64,000 bases of DNA from Deltaproteobacteria bacterium (GCA_002869015.1 PKTT01000003.1:43073-107072); one strand, 5' to 3'. Numbered from the stretch's first letter, positions 33,655 to 43,750 are shown. Numbers and translations are program-made. Notes: generated from the sequence alone by a model not told the origin.

Positions 33655-33789
33655 TTAGGGCTTATAGGTGCTCGCGAAGCATTTAGGGCAGTTGGGGAGC
33701 TTCTCCTTGTGGTCCTTTATCTCGACCTCAAGGCCGCACATCGTGCATACATAGACTCCGGGCCCCGGTTTTTCACCTGCTCTTGCCAT
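33655..33789 (-). CDS. Zinc-ribbon / rubredoxin-like small protein (44 aa)
   Basis: Translated by hand: MARAGEKPGPGVYVCTMCGLEVEIKDHKEKLPNCPKCFASTYKP, two CxxC knuckles; below the ORF-track length cut-off. Confidence 0.75.
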   Translation of the reverse strand: MARAGEKPGPGVYVCTMCGLEVEIKDHKEKLPNCPKCFASTYKP

Positions 33790-33844
33790 TATCCGCTCCT
33801 TGGGTAATTGCTCTTGTCCTTCAAATATACCAGCTTAGGGCGGC

Positions 33845-35182
33845 TTACTGTTTGGCGGGGTCGCCTTTAATATAGCCCCACTCCAAAAGCCTTTTTTTGC
33901 TGTACTCCGCCATCTCTCCCTTTTTGACTTTGGAGAGCACCTCGGAGAAGGCTTTTGCCGCAGCCTCCCGGTTACCCTCCTCCTCATGGTTCCTGCCTAT
34001 AAAGAAAGCGACAGAGGGTTGCCCCGGAACTATCTCATCAGCCGCGCCCAGCTCCTTAATGCTCTTGTCGTATTCATCCAGCTTGAACTCGGCGAGGCCT
34101 CTCACGTAGCGCGCCTGAAACAAACCGGGGTCAAGCTCAACGCTCCTCGCGGCGGCCTCCGCGGCCCGCTTTTCATCGCCCACCTGCAACTCGGCGGATG
34201 CCAGGGTAGCATGTAGTATTGCATGGGACGGAGCGCTCTTTGCCCCCTCCCTGATCAGCTCGAGCCCTTTACTATCCTTACCATCATTAATTAGCTTCTT
34301 GCCCTCGGCGACCTTGTCGAAGGCGGGCGCGTCATCCTTTAGCTTTAAGGTCTCTTCCTCGAAAGGTTCTCTTCCCAAGCGCTCAATTGTTTTGAACCTG
34401 TCCGGGTAGGAGTCAGTGCGGCGTTTCGCGGCCTCCAGCCGGTCGGAGGTCAATGGATGGCTGGAGAACATCTGCTCGATAGTGGAGGGTGAGCCCTTCC
34501 TCGCGCTGTCCAGCACCTCCATAACTTCGACCATCCCACGCGGGTCATATCCCGCCGCGACCATGTACTCGGTGCCCAGCTTATCCGCCTGCCTCTCCTG
34601 GTCCCGGCTATAGCTTGTCAGCACCAGCTGCATTCCCAAGAGGCCGCCGCCCGCTATAATCTCCCGTCCGTTAACATCCGCCGCCTCCATCGCAGCGATC
34701 CCCGCCGTTGAGAGAACTCCCGCCAGGACTTGCCGCGTATACCCCTGAGCGCCGTGACGCGCCGTGACGTGGCCTATTTCATGGGCGAGCACCGCAGCAA
34801 GCTGTGACTCGTTGCTAAGCTTTGCAAGGAGCCCCCGGGTTATCGAGATGTTGCCTCCCGGTAGGGCGTAAGCGTTTATGTTGTCGTCATTGACTAGATT
34901 GAAGGAGTAGGTGAGCCCTGGACGGTGGCTCACCGCGGCAATCTTCCTGCCGACCTCGGATACATATCCTTGCAATCCATCGTCGAGATATTGACCGCCA
35001 GACTTTTGAGTGTAGAGAGGATACGCCTTGCGCCCTGCCTCAATCTCCTGAGCCTCGCTCATCAGAGAGAATTCACGCTCATTAGTTACCGGGTTGACCG
35101 CGCACCCGGCAAAGAGAAGTAGCAGAGCGATGGTTGCGGTGATATAGAAATAAAGCCTTGAGGACCACTGCCCTTTCATCAC
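33845..35182 (-). CDS. M48 family metalloprotease lipoprotein with TPR repeats (BepA/YfgC-like)
   Basis: LAAVLAHEIGHVTARHGAQ (HExxH), lipobox LLLFAGCAVNPVT, C-terminal TPR-like region. Confidence 0.92.
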   Translation of the reverse strand: MMKGQWSSRLYFYITATIALLLLFAGCAVNPVTNEREFSLMSEAQEIEAGRKAYPLYTQKSGGQYLDDGLQGYVSEVGRKIAAVSHRPGLTYSFNLVNDDNINAYALPGGNISITRGLLAKLSNESQLAAVLAHEIGHVTARHGAQGYTRQVLAGVLSTAGIAAMEAADVNGREIIAGGGLLGMQLVLTSYSRDQERQADKLGTEYMVAAGYDPRGMVEVMEVLDSARKGSPSTIEQMFSSHPLTSDRLEAAKRRTDSYPDRFKTIERLGREPFEEETLKLKDDAPAFDKVAEGKKLINDGKDSKGLELIREGAKSAPSHAILHATLASAELQVGDEKRAAEAAARSVELDPGLFQARYVRGLAEFKLDEYDKSIKELGAADEIVPGQPSVAFFIGRNHEEEGNREAAAKAFSEVLSKVKKGEMAEYSKKRLLEWGYIKGDPAKQ

Positions 35183-35274
35183 TTGACCTCTTTTACTTTC
35201 AAAAAGTTATATATAAGCCCTAAAAAGAAGTTTAACGCATTACGGCTTATTCGCGGGGTAAAATTTGGCTTTAT

Positions 35275-35769
35275 TCAATGGTCGTCGCAGGTAAGCTCGG
35301 CGGCGCTCATGGAGCCGGCCTCTTTGCAAAGCTCAACATAGCGGGAGAGATGGTCGCGCTTAAAAGCCATGAGGTCCCAACGCTCTTTATTTATGAGGTG
35401 GGCGAAAGGCGCTGAAAGCAGATAGACAAGGGCGTCGACTTCCTCTTCGCCGCATTGGACGCTTATTATGCTCAAAGTGTACTCCTCCCCCTCAAAGCGG
35501 TCGAGGACCTCCATCATTTGACTATCCAGCCCTTGATATAGAACCCCCTTTGCCGACTCACCCTCCTCTTTGAGGAGCCCCGGATAAATGCGCCCCGAAA
35601 GCGTGCGCGCTGAAAAACCATTCGCTACGGCAGGTGTTGCCTCAGGAAGGGCGCCAAGGAGCGCCCTTACGACCTCGGGGAAGATGAGCGTCCCGTAGAC
35701 AAAGAGCGGAAGATTGGCTGCCTTTGCCCGGCATCCTGAAACAACGTCGTTACTGGCGTCTTTTGTCAT
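35275..35769 (-). CDS. Gamma-glutamylcyclotransferase-like (AIG2/GGCT) protein
   Basis: LFVYGTLIFPEVVRALLG...GRIYPGLLKEEGESAKGVLYQG...LDRFEGEEYTL. Confidence 0.88.
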   Translation of the reverse strand: MTKDASNDVVSGCRAKAANLPLFVYGTLIFPEVVRALLGALPEATPAVANGFSARTLSGRIYPGLLKEEGESAKGVLYQGLDSQMMEVLDRFEGEEYTLSIISVQCGEEEVDALVYLLSAPFAHLINKERWDLMAFKRDHLSRYVELCKEAGSMSAAELTCDDH

Positions 35770-35916
35770 GGTACACTCACGTGAAAAAGGTTTGGCCTTG
35801 CCGCCAAAGTTTGAAAGTGGTTATTCTCGCGCTCTTCAGTGAGCAGCGCAAACGTAAAGACTTACCCTTGAATTGCGGCAAGGTGGTTATTTAGCTCCCC
35901 ATATAGGTGATCTTTT

Positions 35917-36951
35917 ATGGATGTTAGAATTGCGATAAATGGTTATGGGCGGATAGGCCAGTGTGTCTTTCGCGCCCTATACGAGACCGGGCGGTACAAT
36001 GGCCTGTCCATAGCGGCTATAAATGACCTCGCTCCCCCGGAGACGATCGCGCACCTCACCCGCTATGACAGCACCCACGGGCGCTTCGGCGCAGAGCTCT
36101 CACTCAAGGGGCGGGAGCTTCTGGTCGGGGGTGATTCTGTTAAGCTTTTCAACGAGGCGGAGATTGAGCGGTTGCCCTGGGGGGGGCTGGGGATTGACCT
36201 CGTCATGGAGTGCACCGGGACAATCTCAAAGGGTGAGGAGGCCAAGGGACATCTCACCGCAGGTGCCGGAAGGGTGCTGCTCTCGCAACCCGGCACAAGC
36301 GGCATTGACAGAACTGTGATCTTCGGCTTCAACCACGATGCCATCACCGGGCAGGAAAGAATCGTTTCAAACGCCTCCTGCTCCACAAACTGCATAGTGC
36401 CCGTCATCGCTGCTCTGGATGAGCGATTCGGCATAGAGAGCGGCACTATTACCACCGTTCACTCAGCGATGAATGACCAACCCGCAGTAGACGTCTCCCA
36501 CCACAGCGATCTGCGCCGCTCCCGCAGCGCAATGCAGTCGATAATACCGGTGGAGACAAAGTTGGCGCTTGGGATTGACAAGCTTCTGCCGCACCTTCAA
36601 GGGCGTTTTAGCGCCATCGCGATGCGCGTCCCCACCCTCAACGTTTCCGTAATAACGCTTGCGGCAGTTTTAGGATCCAATGCCACTGCCGCAGAGGTTA
36701 ACTCTTACCTTAAAGAAGTCGCCGATACCCGCTTTAACGGTGTGCTTGGCTATACCGAGGAGCCGCTCGCCTCCTGCGATTTCAACCACGACCCTCGCTC
36801 TGCCGTGGTGGATGGGAGCCAGACGAGGGTCGCCGGTGAGCGGCTGCTTAAAATTTTCTGCTGGTTTGACAATGAATGGGGCTACGCGAACAGGCTCCTC
36901 GATGTAGCGGGCTGCTGGATGGAGCGCGTAGAGGAGGGGCGTGGGCGCTAA
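35917..36951 (+). CDS. epd: D-erythrose-4-phosphate dehydrogenase / GAPDH family
   Basis: INGYGRIGQCVFRALYE; SNASCSTNCIVPVIAALDERFGIESGTITTVHSAMNDQPAVD...DLRRSRSAMQSIIPV, closer to Epd than to GapA. Confidence 0.8.
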   Translation: MDVRIAINGYGRIGQCVFRALYETGRYNGLSIAAINDLAPPETIAHLTRYDSTHGRFGAELSLKGRELLVGGDSVKLFNEAEIERLPWGGLGIDLVMECTGTISKGEEAKGHLTAGAGRVLLSQPGTSGIDRTVIFGFNHDAITGQERIVSNASCSTNCIVPVIAALDERFGIESGTITTVHSAMNDQPAVDVSHHSDLRRSRSAMQSIIPVETKLALGIDKLLPHLQGRFSAIAMRVPTLNVSVITLAAVLGSNATAAEVNSYLKEVADTRFNGVLGYTEEPLASCDFNHDPRSAVVDGSQTRVAGERLLKIFCWFDNEWGYANRLLDVAGCWMERVEEGRGR

Positions 36952-37793
36952 AGAGGCGACTTGCCACCGGCAGCTACCACTCCCGACCACTCCACGGCAA
37001 ATTGTTTTGCAGTTCTGCCTGAGCGTATACCCCGCGAGATAGCCCAGCGGATAGCTTCCGGCTGCCACTTACCAGCCTCTTTTGATATTCCAAGGGCATC
37101 GAGATGCTTCTTTACCGCCTCAAGATAGGTAGCCTCGTCGAAGGTGTAAAAACCCAGCGATAGGCCGAACCTGTCAGCCAGGCTTATAGCTTCCGCCACG
37201 CTCTCCCCAGGGTGTATCTCCCTCTCGTCGGCGAAGGTTTCAACGGTAAGGTGGCGCCTGTTTGAGGTGACCACCATCATCGTATTGGCGGGGCGCTCCT
37301 CGACGCCCCCCTCCAAAAGGGATTTTAGCTCCCTGTAGTGTCCGCCGGGAGATTCAAAGGAGAGGTCGTCAAGGTAGACCACCCAGCGCCTTGCGTCACC
37401 GTGGAGGGCCTCCATCAACTTTGGAAAGTTTGGAATCTGCTCCTCGGTGAGTGATACGAGGGCCATTTCGCGGCCCTTAAAGACCATCGGGAGTGAGCGG
37501 ACCAGCGAAGATTTTCCAGCGCCGCGCTCACCCCAAAGCAGTACGTCATGGCATGGAGCGCCCAGCAAAAAACGCTCGGCGTTGAAATAAAAGCGCTCCT
37601 TTTGCTTGTCTATTCCAGTAAGGATCGCGGGGTCGATGAGGGCGGGGCGGGTTACGGCATTAAAGCCCTTTTCCCCGCTCCACGTGAAGGCGCCCCCTTT
37701 AGGCGGGGAGCTTAAAATGTCTGCTCCATCCGCGCCGGCTGCGTTCCTGATGAGCTTGGCGACCATGGAGGCCAATTGATCTATATCATTCAT
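36948..37793 (-). CDS. DUF815-family ATP-binding protein
   Basis: DVLLWGERGAGKSSLVRSL Walker A; RWVVYLDDLSFESP; TSNRRHL. Confidence 0.88.
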   Translation of the reverse strand: MNDIDQLASMVAKLIRNAAGADGADILSSPPKGGAFTWSGEKGFNAVTRPALIDPAILTGIDKQKERFYFNAERFLLGAPCHDVLLWGERGAGKSSLVRSLPMVFKGREMALVSLTEEQIPNFPKLMEALHGDARRWVVYLDDLSFESPGGHYRELKSLLEGGVEERPANTMMVVTSNRRHLTVETFADEREIHPGESVAEAISLADRFGLSLGFYTFDEATYLEAVKKHLDALGISKEAGKWQPEAIRWAISRGIRSGRTAKQFAVEWSGVVAAGGKSPL

Positions 37794-37812
37794 GGGTTTT
37801 CCCGGTAATTTT

Positions 37813-39594
37813 TTAATCGCCCAGCGCCGCCCTTACCTTTATGGCGAGCGCTTCCCTGGAGAATGGTTTTTGCAGGAAGTTGACGCCCTCATCAAGAACC
37901 CCCCTGTGTGCAATTACATTTGAGGTGTATCCTGACATGTAAAGCACCTTAACCCCCTCGCATCTTGACTCAAGCTCTTTCACCAGCTCTTTGCCCGTCA
38001 TCCCCGGCATTACGACATCGGTCAAGAGTAGATCGATCTCGCATTTGCTCTCTTCAAGCGTGTTAATGGCATCTCGTGGCGAGCCAACGGCGATTACCTC
38101 GTAACCCAGTCCCTGCAAAATTAGCTGCGTGAGCTCTAGGATGGAGGGGTCGTCCTCAACAACCATCAGTGTCTCACCTGCGCCCTGCGGGACTTCGCCC
38201 CTGTGAGGGCTCTCAAGTGATTGAGGAGTCCCGCTCTTCCTGGGCATGAAGGCTTTGAATGTCGTTCCCTCGCCGGGCTCGCTGTAGACGTTTATGAAGC
38301 CGTTGTTCTGGCGCACTATTCCATAAACCGTCGCAAGCCCTAGCCCCGTTCCCTCCTCCTTTGTGGTGTAGAAGGGGTCGAAGAGGTTCCCGAGTTGCTC
38401 TTCTTCAATGCCTTTGCCGTTATCGCTTACAGCCAGCATTGAATACTCGCCCGGTAGAAAGCCTTGATGCTTGGCGCAATAGCTCTCGTCAAAGGTGAAT
38501 ATGCCGGTCTCAATCGTCAGATTACCCTTGCCACCTAGGGCGTCCCTTGCATTGATGCAAAGGTTGGCGAGAATTTGGTCAAGCTGTGTCGGGTCCATGT
38601 AGACGAGCACGGGTTCGGGGGATGGATTCCATCTAAGGTCGATATCCTCGCCGATCAACCTTCTAAGCATCTTTAGCATGCTCTCTATGGCATCGTTGAG
38701 GTCTATTATCTTTGGAGCAATGGGCTGCTTTCTAGCGAAGGCGAGGAGCTGGCGCGTGACCTCCGCCGAGCGCTTGGCCGCTACATGGACCTCTTCGAGA
38801 TAGGCGTTAATCGGGGAGTCGGAGGGGAGCTTATCAATGGCAAGCTCTGTGTAGCCCAGTATGACGTTCAGCATATTGTTAAAGTCGTGAGCCACCCCGC
38901 CCGCAAGCCGTCCGACAGACTCCATCTTTTGAGCCTGGAGGAGCTCTTCCTGTAGGGTTTTTCGCTCCTCCTCCACCCTAATTCTCTCGGCGAGGGACTC
39001 CTTCAGCTCCGAGGAGTAGGTGTTCAGCTCAGCGTAAAGTCTCGCGTTTCTCGCGGTTAGCGCCGCCAGGTTGGCGAGCGTCCGCGAGAGCGCTATACGC
39101 CTTGGAGGGATATCAACTACATCCGTTGTAGAGCCAACTATAAGTGCCCCGATAGCTTTGCTATCTACAACCATAGGCACATACAGGACCGTCCTCAGGC
39201 CCCGCTGGCGTACTACTTCCCCTTCGGCTTCGGAGGAAATCTCTTCCCTCAAATCGTTGATGAGGAGGTGCGTGCCCGTTTCCATGGCTGTTTTAAGGTG
39301 CGGATGGTCATCTATGGGCGCAACGCTTAAGTGGTCAGGGAAATCGGGGGGCAGAGGCGGGTAGGTTGCCCAGAGGCGCAGGTTAGCCCCTTCCTTCAGG
39401 TAGACGACGGCGGAGTCCAAGCCGACCAGCTTGAGAATGCTCTCCACAGCGTTTTGGAGCACTTCGCGGAGGTCAAGGGTCTCGGCGAGCTTTTGGCTAG
39501 CTTCGAGAATAACCTGCAGCTCCTCAGTGCTCCCCGGGTTTTGCTCTTCGGGGTCTTTAGGTGCCTCCACGGTCTTGTTGTCCGGCATCCGCAT
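37813..39594 (-). CDS. Hybrid sensor histidine kinase (GAF-HisKA-HATPase-receiver)
   Basis: GRLAGGVAHDFNNMLNVILGYTELA; DNGKGIEEEQLGNLFDPFYTTKEEGTGLGLATVYGIV; receiver DLLLTDVVMPGMTGKELV. Confidence 0.95.
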   Translation of the reverse strand: MRMPDNKTVEAPKDPEEQNPGSTEELQVILEASQKLAETLDLREVLQNAVESILKLVGLDSAVVYLKEGANLRLWATYPPLPPDFPDHLSVAPIDDHPHLKTAMETGTHLLINDLREEISSEAEGEVVRQRGLRTVLYVPMVVDSKAIGALIVGSTTDVVDIPPRRIALSRTLANLAALTARNARLYAELNTYSSELKESLAERIRVEEERKTLQEELLQAQKMESVGRLAGGVAHDFNNMLNVILGYTELAIDKLPSDSPINAYLEEVHVAAKRSAEVTRQLLAFARKQPIAPKIIDLNDAIESMLKMLRRLIGEDIDLRWNPSPEPVLVYMDPTQLDQILANLCINARDALGGKGNLTIETGIFTFDESYCAKHQGFLPGEYSMLAVSDNGKGIEEEQLGNLFDPFYTTKEEGTGLGLATVYGIVRQNNGFINVYSEPGEGTTFKAFMPRKSGTPQSLESPHRGEVPQGAGETLMVVEDDPSILELTQLILQGLGYEVIAVGSPRDAINTLEESKCEIDLLLTDVVMPGMTGKELVKELESRCEGVKVLYMSGYTSNVIAHRGVLDEGVNFLQKPFSREALAIKVRAALGD

Positions 39595-39852
39595 GCTCCC
39601 GGCAAAAAGCCATCCGTTGGGATTTGCTGCCCCTGTCCTTTATGTGACCTATCGGCAAGACAGAAAAAAACTACATTCGCTAAGCATTAAGGCGCTGGAG
39701 ATTCAATCAAATAAATTGAATTTGCAGGTCTTCACCCGTCTCAGCTTGCCTCGGATACGGCGCTCACTTAAAGCGAATGGATATTCTTTTGGTAAAGTGA
39801 CTTTTCCCACCGCGCATCACCCCCCGATATGTGATTTGAGGAGCCGGGTAGT

Positions 39853-40440
39853 TCAACCCTTTGAGAGCAGCTCCGCCAGAGCGCCAGCTATATCGGGCGC
39901 CACCTCAGGGAAGAGGTCCTTTGCCCTAACCTTGATTATGAGATTCTCCCCTGAAGAGAGGTCGACAAACTCCAGGCTGTAGGTGACATCCATCATAACG
40001 CCCCTCGTAGGCGCTACTACGGTGTCGCGGCTGAGTATTGTTCCGACAAGCAGGTACTCGGGGGTGAAGTCTAGCTCCGAAAGAGCCTTGAGCTCTTTTG
40101 GAGACATCGACTTGTATTCGGCGGCTTTTTTCTCAAGAGAGTAGTAATCGGGTTCAAAGAGAAACTGGCCCTCGAAGAGGCTGATACCATTGATGGCGTC
40201 AAGGAGGTTTGCGGCATCATCACCCCTGGAGACGTAATACCCATCCTCACCCTTCAGAAAGGGCGCGAGGACAAGGAGCTTCTTCCCAGCCTTGAAGGTG
40301 GCTGTATCGCCCTTGGTTACCTCTATATCCTTTACTCCGCCCCCCATAGTCATAAGATTGCCCATGATCGGGCCACAGGAAACAAGGCTCAGGGCGGTAA
40401 CGATAAGGAGGAGGTTCTTAAGCTGCTTCATTCTGCTCAT
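39853..40440 (-). CDS. Predicted lipoprotein of unknown function
   Basis: Lipobox LVSCGPIMGN; no recognised family. Confidence 0.5.
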   Translation of the reverse strand: MSRMKQLKNLLLIVTALSLVSCGPIMGNLMTMGGGVKDIEVTKGDTATFKAGKKLLVLAPFLKGEDGYYVSRGDDAANLLDAINGISLFEGQFLFEPDYYSLEKKAAEYKSMSPKELKALSELDFTPEYLLVGTILSRDTVVAPTRGVMMDVTYSLEFVDLSSGENLIIKVRAKDLFPEVAPDIAGALAELLSKG

Positions 40441-40447
40441 CTTTTAC

Positions 40448-40657
40448 CTACCTTACTGAGAGGCGGTGGCAACGTGTGCAATTGTCGCCCGCGCGGTGGC
40501 CCTTCAAGTTGCCGAGATCGTGGCAATCAAGACAGGTTTCATTGGTGGCTCTTTTGTGGTCATCATTGAGGGTTCTATGAGGCGCAAGGACCGGTGTGCG
40601 TGCGGCGCATGCGCCTAATAGAGCTGTGGCGAGAAAAATGAGGAGTGAGCGCTTCAT
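40448..40657 (-). CDS. Small lipoprotein with two c-type heme motifs
   Basis: LLGACAAR lipobox; ETCLDCHD and DNCTRCHR (2x CxxCH) in 69 aa. Confidence 0.7.
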   Translation of the reverse strand: MKRSLLIFLATALLGACAARTPVLAPHRTLNDDHKRATNETCLDCHDLGNLKGHRAGDNCTRCHRLSVR

Positions 40658-40790
40658 TTAAAGCTCCTATCCAATATAAGAAATACAAACTTATCACAGG
40701 TGTTTTTAAAGTGAACCTGAAAAAGAGCCTCCATCAAAACGTTTATTGTTGCGGAACTAAAGCATGCTTATTCATCGCAGCAAAAATAAA

Positions 40791-41174
40791 TTACTCAAGT
40801 ATTTTGCAGCCCTGGGGTACGAAGCCCTCATTGGTCAATCCAATGACCTCACGGCCATCCAGCATTATAAGCTGCGAGAGGTATACATCCTTTACCTCGC
40901 CGCCCAGGGGAGGGATGTTCATCCTCTCGACATGGTCAGCGCGGATTACATCAAGCTTGGCGTCGGGAGTAACCTTGCATATCTCCGTTACTACGAAGAA
41001 CATTTTGCCGCCCACATCTTTCACCGTGATATAGGTATAAAGCCCTTCAAAGGTCACAACCTCAACAACTCCAGAGCGTAGGGGCTCCTCAGCCGCTGCT
41101 GCATGTTGGGGAAGCCCGGCGGCTATCGCTGCCAGCGCAATAATTGCCAAGAGAAACTTTGCTTTGAAAACCAT
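40791..41174 (-). CDS. Hypothetical exported protein
   Basis: Signal peptide MVFKAKFLLAIIALAAIAAGLPQHAAAA; no recognised domain. Confidence 0.5.
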   Translation of the reverse strand: MVFKAKFLLAIIALAAIAAGLPQHAAAAEEPLRSGVVEVVTFEGLYTYITVKDVGGKMFFVVTEICKVTPDAKLDVIRADHVERMNIPPLGGEVKDVYLSQLIMLDGREVIGLTNEGFVPQGCKILE

Positions 41175-41644
41175 GCCCGCCTCCTGAAGTATTCTTAATT
41201 GAAAAAACTATTTTGCCTCAACAAAGGTACCACCTCATAGCCAAGAGACAACCCCGCACATTATTACTTCACCGGCTTAATTTTGTTAATAGGGCAGGAG
41301 AGATGCCCCAATCGACTAGTGGTATATGGGAGAGGAGTGGAGGGGCGTAATAAAACCGGGGTAAAGGAGCTCCCGGGTCTCTTCAAAAGATCTCTTGGCT
41401 AATGCACCTTTAAATACATTGCGTTGCGCTTAACATCTCCCATCTTTCGCTAAGTAGCTCTGGTATATTGTAAGCCTAAATTTTAACTTGGAAAATCGCC
41501 CAGGCAATCGGAGCAATTTGCGCATAATGCGCCGTGGTGTTAAGTTGAACTTGCCTGAATCAAATACCCCCTTGAATTGTTGGCGTCTTTACATATATAT
41601 ATTGTCATCGAAATTCTCAAATGACCTCATGGAGCTTTTAAAAA

Positions 41645-42190
41645 GTGGACCTTATAGGCGAAAAGTTAAAACTGATGAGGGAGGCGCGCCGCCTGACCCT
41701 CAAACAGCTTGGTGAGAAGGTCGGCTGCACCGGCGCGCACCTTTCACTAATCGAGAAGGGAAACTCCTCCCCATCTATCGCCACCCTTAAGAAGATCGCC
41801 GAAGCGCTGGGCGTCAACATTGTCGATTTTTTCACGGCAAAGGAGGAGGCCGAGCCCGTAGTGATGAAGGTCTCCGACAGACGCGACGTATCCTTGCGTA
41901 ACTGGAACGCCAAAATACAGCAGCTTGTGCAGCACAATGAGGGCAAGATGATACAGCCCTTTTACACCATAGTATCGCCCGGCGGCGGCTCTATGGAGAC
42001 CTACACCCATGTCGGCGAGGAGTTTGGCATAGTTATAAAGGGCGTGCTCTCTATAGAGGTTGACGGCAGGCGCTATCAGGTGAATCCGGGCGAATCATTC
42101 TACTACTCCTCCCGAAGCCCGCACATGTGGGTTAATGAGGGCGAGGTGGATGTCGAGGTGGTATGGGTCGTCTCGCCGCCTAGCTGGTAA
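41645..42190 (+). CDS. XRE-family transcriptional regulator with cupin sensor domain
   Basis: KLKLMREARRLTLKQLGEKVGCTGAHLSLIEKGNSSPSIATLKKIAEALG HTH; HVGEEFGIVIKGVLSIEVDGRRYQVNPGESFYYSSRSPH cupin; GTG start. Confidence 0.92.
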   Translation: MDLIGEKLKLMREARRLTLKQLGEKVGCTGAHLSLIEKGNSSPSIATLKKIAEALGVNIVDFFTAKEEAEPVVMKVSDRRDVSLRNWNAKIQQLVQHNEGKMIQPFYTIVSPGGGSMETYTHVGEEFGIVIKGVLSIEVDGRRYQVNPGESFYYSSRSPHMWVNEGEVDVEVVWVVSPPSW

Positions 42191-42210
42191 AAATATCTCC
42201 ACAAAAAAAA

Positions 42211-42248
42211 AGACCCCCTCGTTGTCAGGCAAGGGGGTTTTCTTTTTT
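42211..42248 (+). terminator. Rho-independent terminator after the XRE-cupin gene
   Basis: ACCCCCT CGTTGTCAGGCA AGGGGGTTTTCTTTTTT. Confidence 0.75.
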
Positions 42249-42530
42249 CGCTCAACTTCTTACGAAACGGCGTTTTTAGAGAGGTAAGATTATTCTCTCT
42301 CAAGTGCGTCTCAGGATAGGTAAGAAGTTTAAAACATATTCAAAATCGGCGATTCAAAGGTTCTGTAGAAGTGTTAAAGCTAAAGCGCCATGACTTCATA
42401 AGTGCCTAAAAACACATGTAAAAACGCAAATTTACCTGCCCTCTATCCCACTGGATACCACCCCCTTTCGAAAAGTAATTCACAAGCAATCTTTTATTTG
42501 ACTGAAATCAAGTGTTAGTTTAGTCTGAGG

Positions 42531-42566
42531 TTGCACTTGTTAAAAATTAAGCTAGAATTAACAAGT
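42531..42566 (+). promoter_or_regulatory. Candidate sigma70-type promoter overlapped by an inverted repeat (candidate operator)
   Basis: TTGCAC-16 nt-TAGAAT; perfect 9-bp inverted repeat ACTTGTTAA(42535-42543)/TTAACAAGT(42558-42566). Confidence 0.45.
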
Positions 42567-42685
42567 CCGAACTTCACTCTGCTTAAAAAAACAAGTTTCG
42601 GGGCTTTTTAAACCGCCTCATTTGACGCGCGGCCAGAGGCTTTGCGCAGGACTTCAGAGGAGTCCACACTTAAAAGGAGAGCAAG

Positions 42686-43750
42686 ATGAGAGCAAGGAAA
42701 CTTTTAATGGCAGGACTGGTGCTTGGTCTGGCGGCCGCGGGTATCTTTACCGCCCCAACCGTCTCAAGCGCGAGCGATGACACTGTACACATCCGCTTCA
42801 GCACCTGGCACCCCCCGGCGAGCCGCGAGGTCAAAACCGTATGGGAGCCGATGCTCGAAGAGATGAAGAAACGCTCCAACGGGCGCATCACCTACACCCT
42901 TTATGCCGGCGGCGCGCTAGGCAAGGGGCCGGAGCACTTTGACATCGTAAAGAACGGCCTCTCCGACATGGGTTACTTCACCGCCTCCTGGACACCTGGC
43001 CGCTTCCCCAAGTCTGACGTCCTCTCCCTCGCGACGAGCGTCGACTCCAAGGCCACCGCGGCGACCATCGGCAAAGAGATGTATGAAAAAGAGCTCAAAG
43101 ATGAGTTCGAAGGCGTGAAGGTTATGGAGCTTAACGGCTGCATACAGGCCTTCATCTGGACCCGCCAGCCCGTTAAAAGCCTTGAGGACCTCAAGTCCCT
43201 CAAGATCAGGACCCCCGGTGGTCACCAGACCAACTACATCAAAGCCCTCGGCGCAGAGCCGGTCTTCATGCCCCTTGGTGACGTATACCTAGCCCTTGAG
43301 ACCGGCACGATCGACGGCCTCGTAACCTGCTCCCCCCTCGTCCTCGCCTTCAAACTTCACGAAGTCGTCAAATACGGCGTAAAGGCCACCTTCGGCTGCG
43401 TAACAGAGGGTGTAGTCGCAAACCAGAAGTTCTGGGACAAGGTGCCGGACGACCTGAAGGCCATCATTGAGGATGTAGCCTCCAACCCCTACGAAGCCAC
43501 CGGCGGCCTCGACCACAAGGTCTATGGTGAGATGATCTCCGAGATCGAATCCAAGGGCGTAACCCTCTACGAGCTTCCCGCCGAGGAGTCTGCGCGTTGG
43601 TCCGAGCGCTTCCAGGACGAGACTCGTAAGTGGGTCAAAGACCTAGAGGCAGAGGGCAAGGGTGCCAAAGAGGCGGTCGTGATGTACAACCAGATCGTCG
43701 GTAAAGAGGGCATCACCTGCACAGCTTTCCCCGCTGAATGGCACGAATAG
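42686..43750 (+). CDS. dctP: TRAP transporter periplasmic substrate-binding protein (DctP family)
   Basis: IRFSTWHPPASREVKTVWEPMLEEMKKRSNGRITYTLYAGGALGKGPEHFDIVKNGLSDMGYF; followed by DctQ and DctM. Confidence 0.92.
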   Translation: MRARKLLMAGLVLGLAAAGIFTAPTVSSASDDTVHIRFSTWHPPASREVKTVWEPMLEEMKKRSNGRITYTLYAGGALGKGPEHFDIVKNGLSDMGYFTASWTPGRFPKSDVLSLATSVDSKATAATIGKEMYEKELKDEFEGVKVMELNGCIQAFIWTRQPVKSLEDLKSLKIRTPGGHQTNYIKALGAEPVFMPLGDVYLALETGTIDGLVTCSPLVLAFKLHEVVKYGVKATFGCVTEGVVANQKFWDKVPDDLKAIIEDVASNPYEATGGLDHKVYGEMISEIESKGVTLYELPAEESARWSERFQDETRKWVKDLEAEGKGAKEAVVMYNQIVGKEGITCTAFPAEWHE

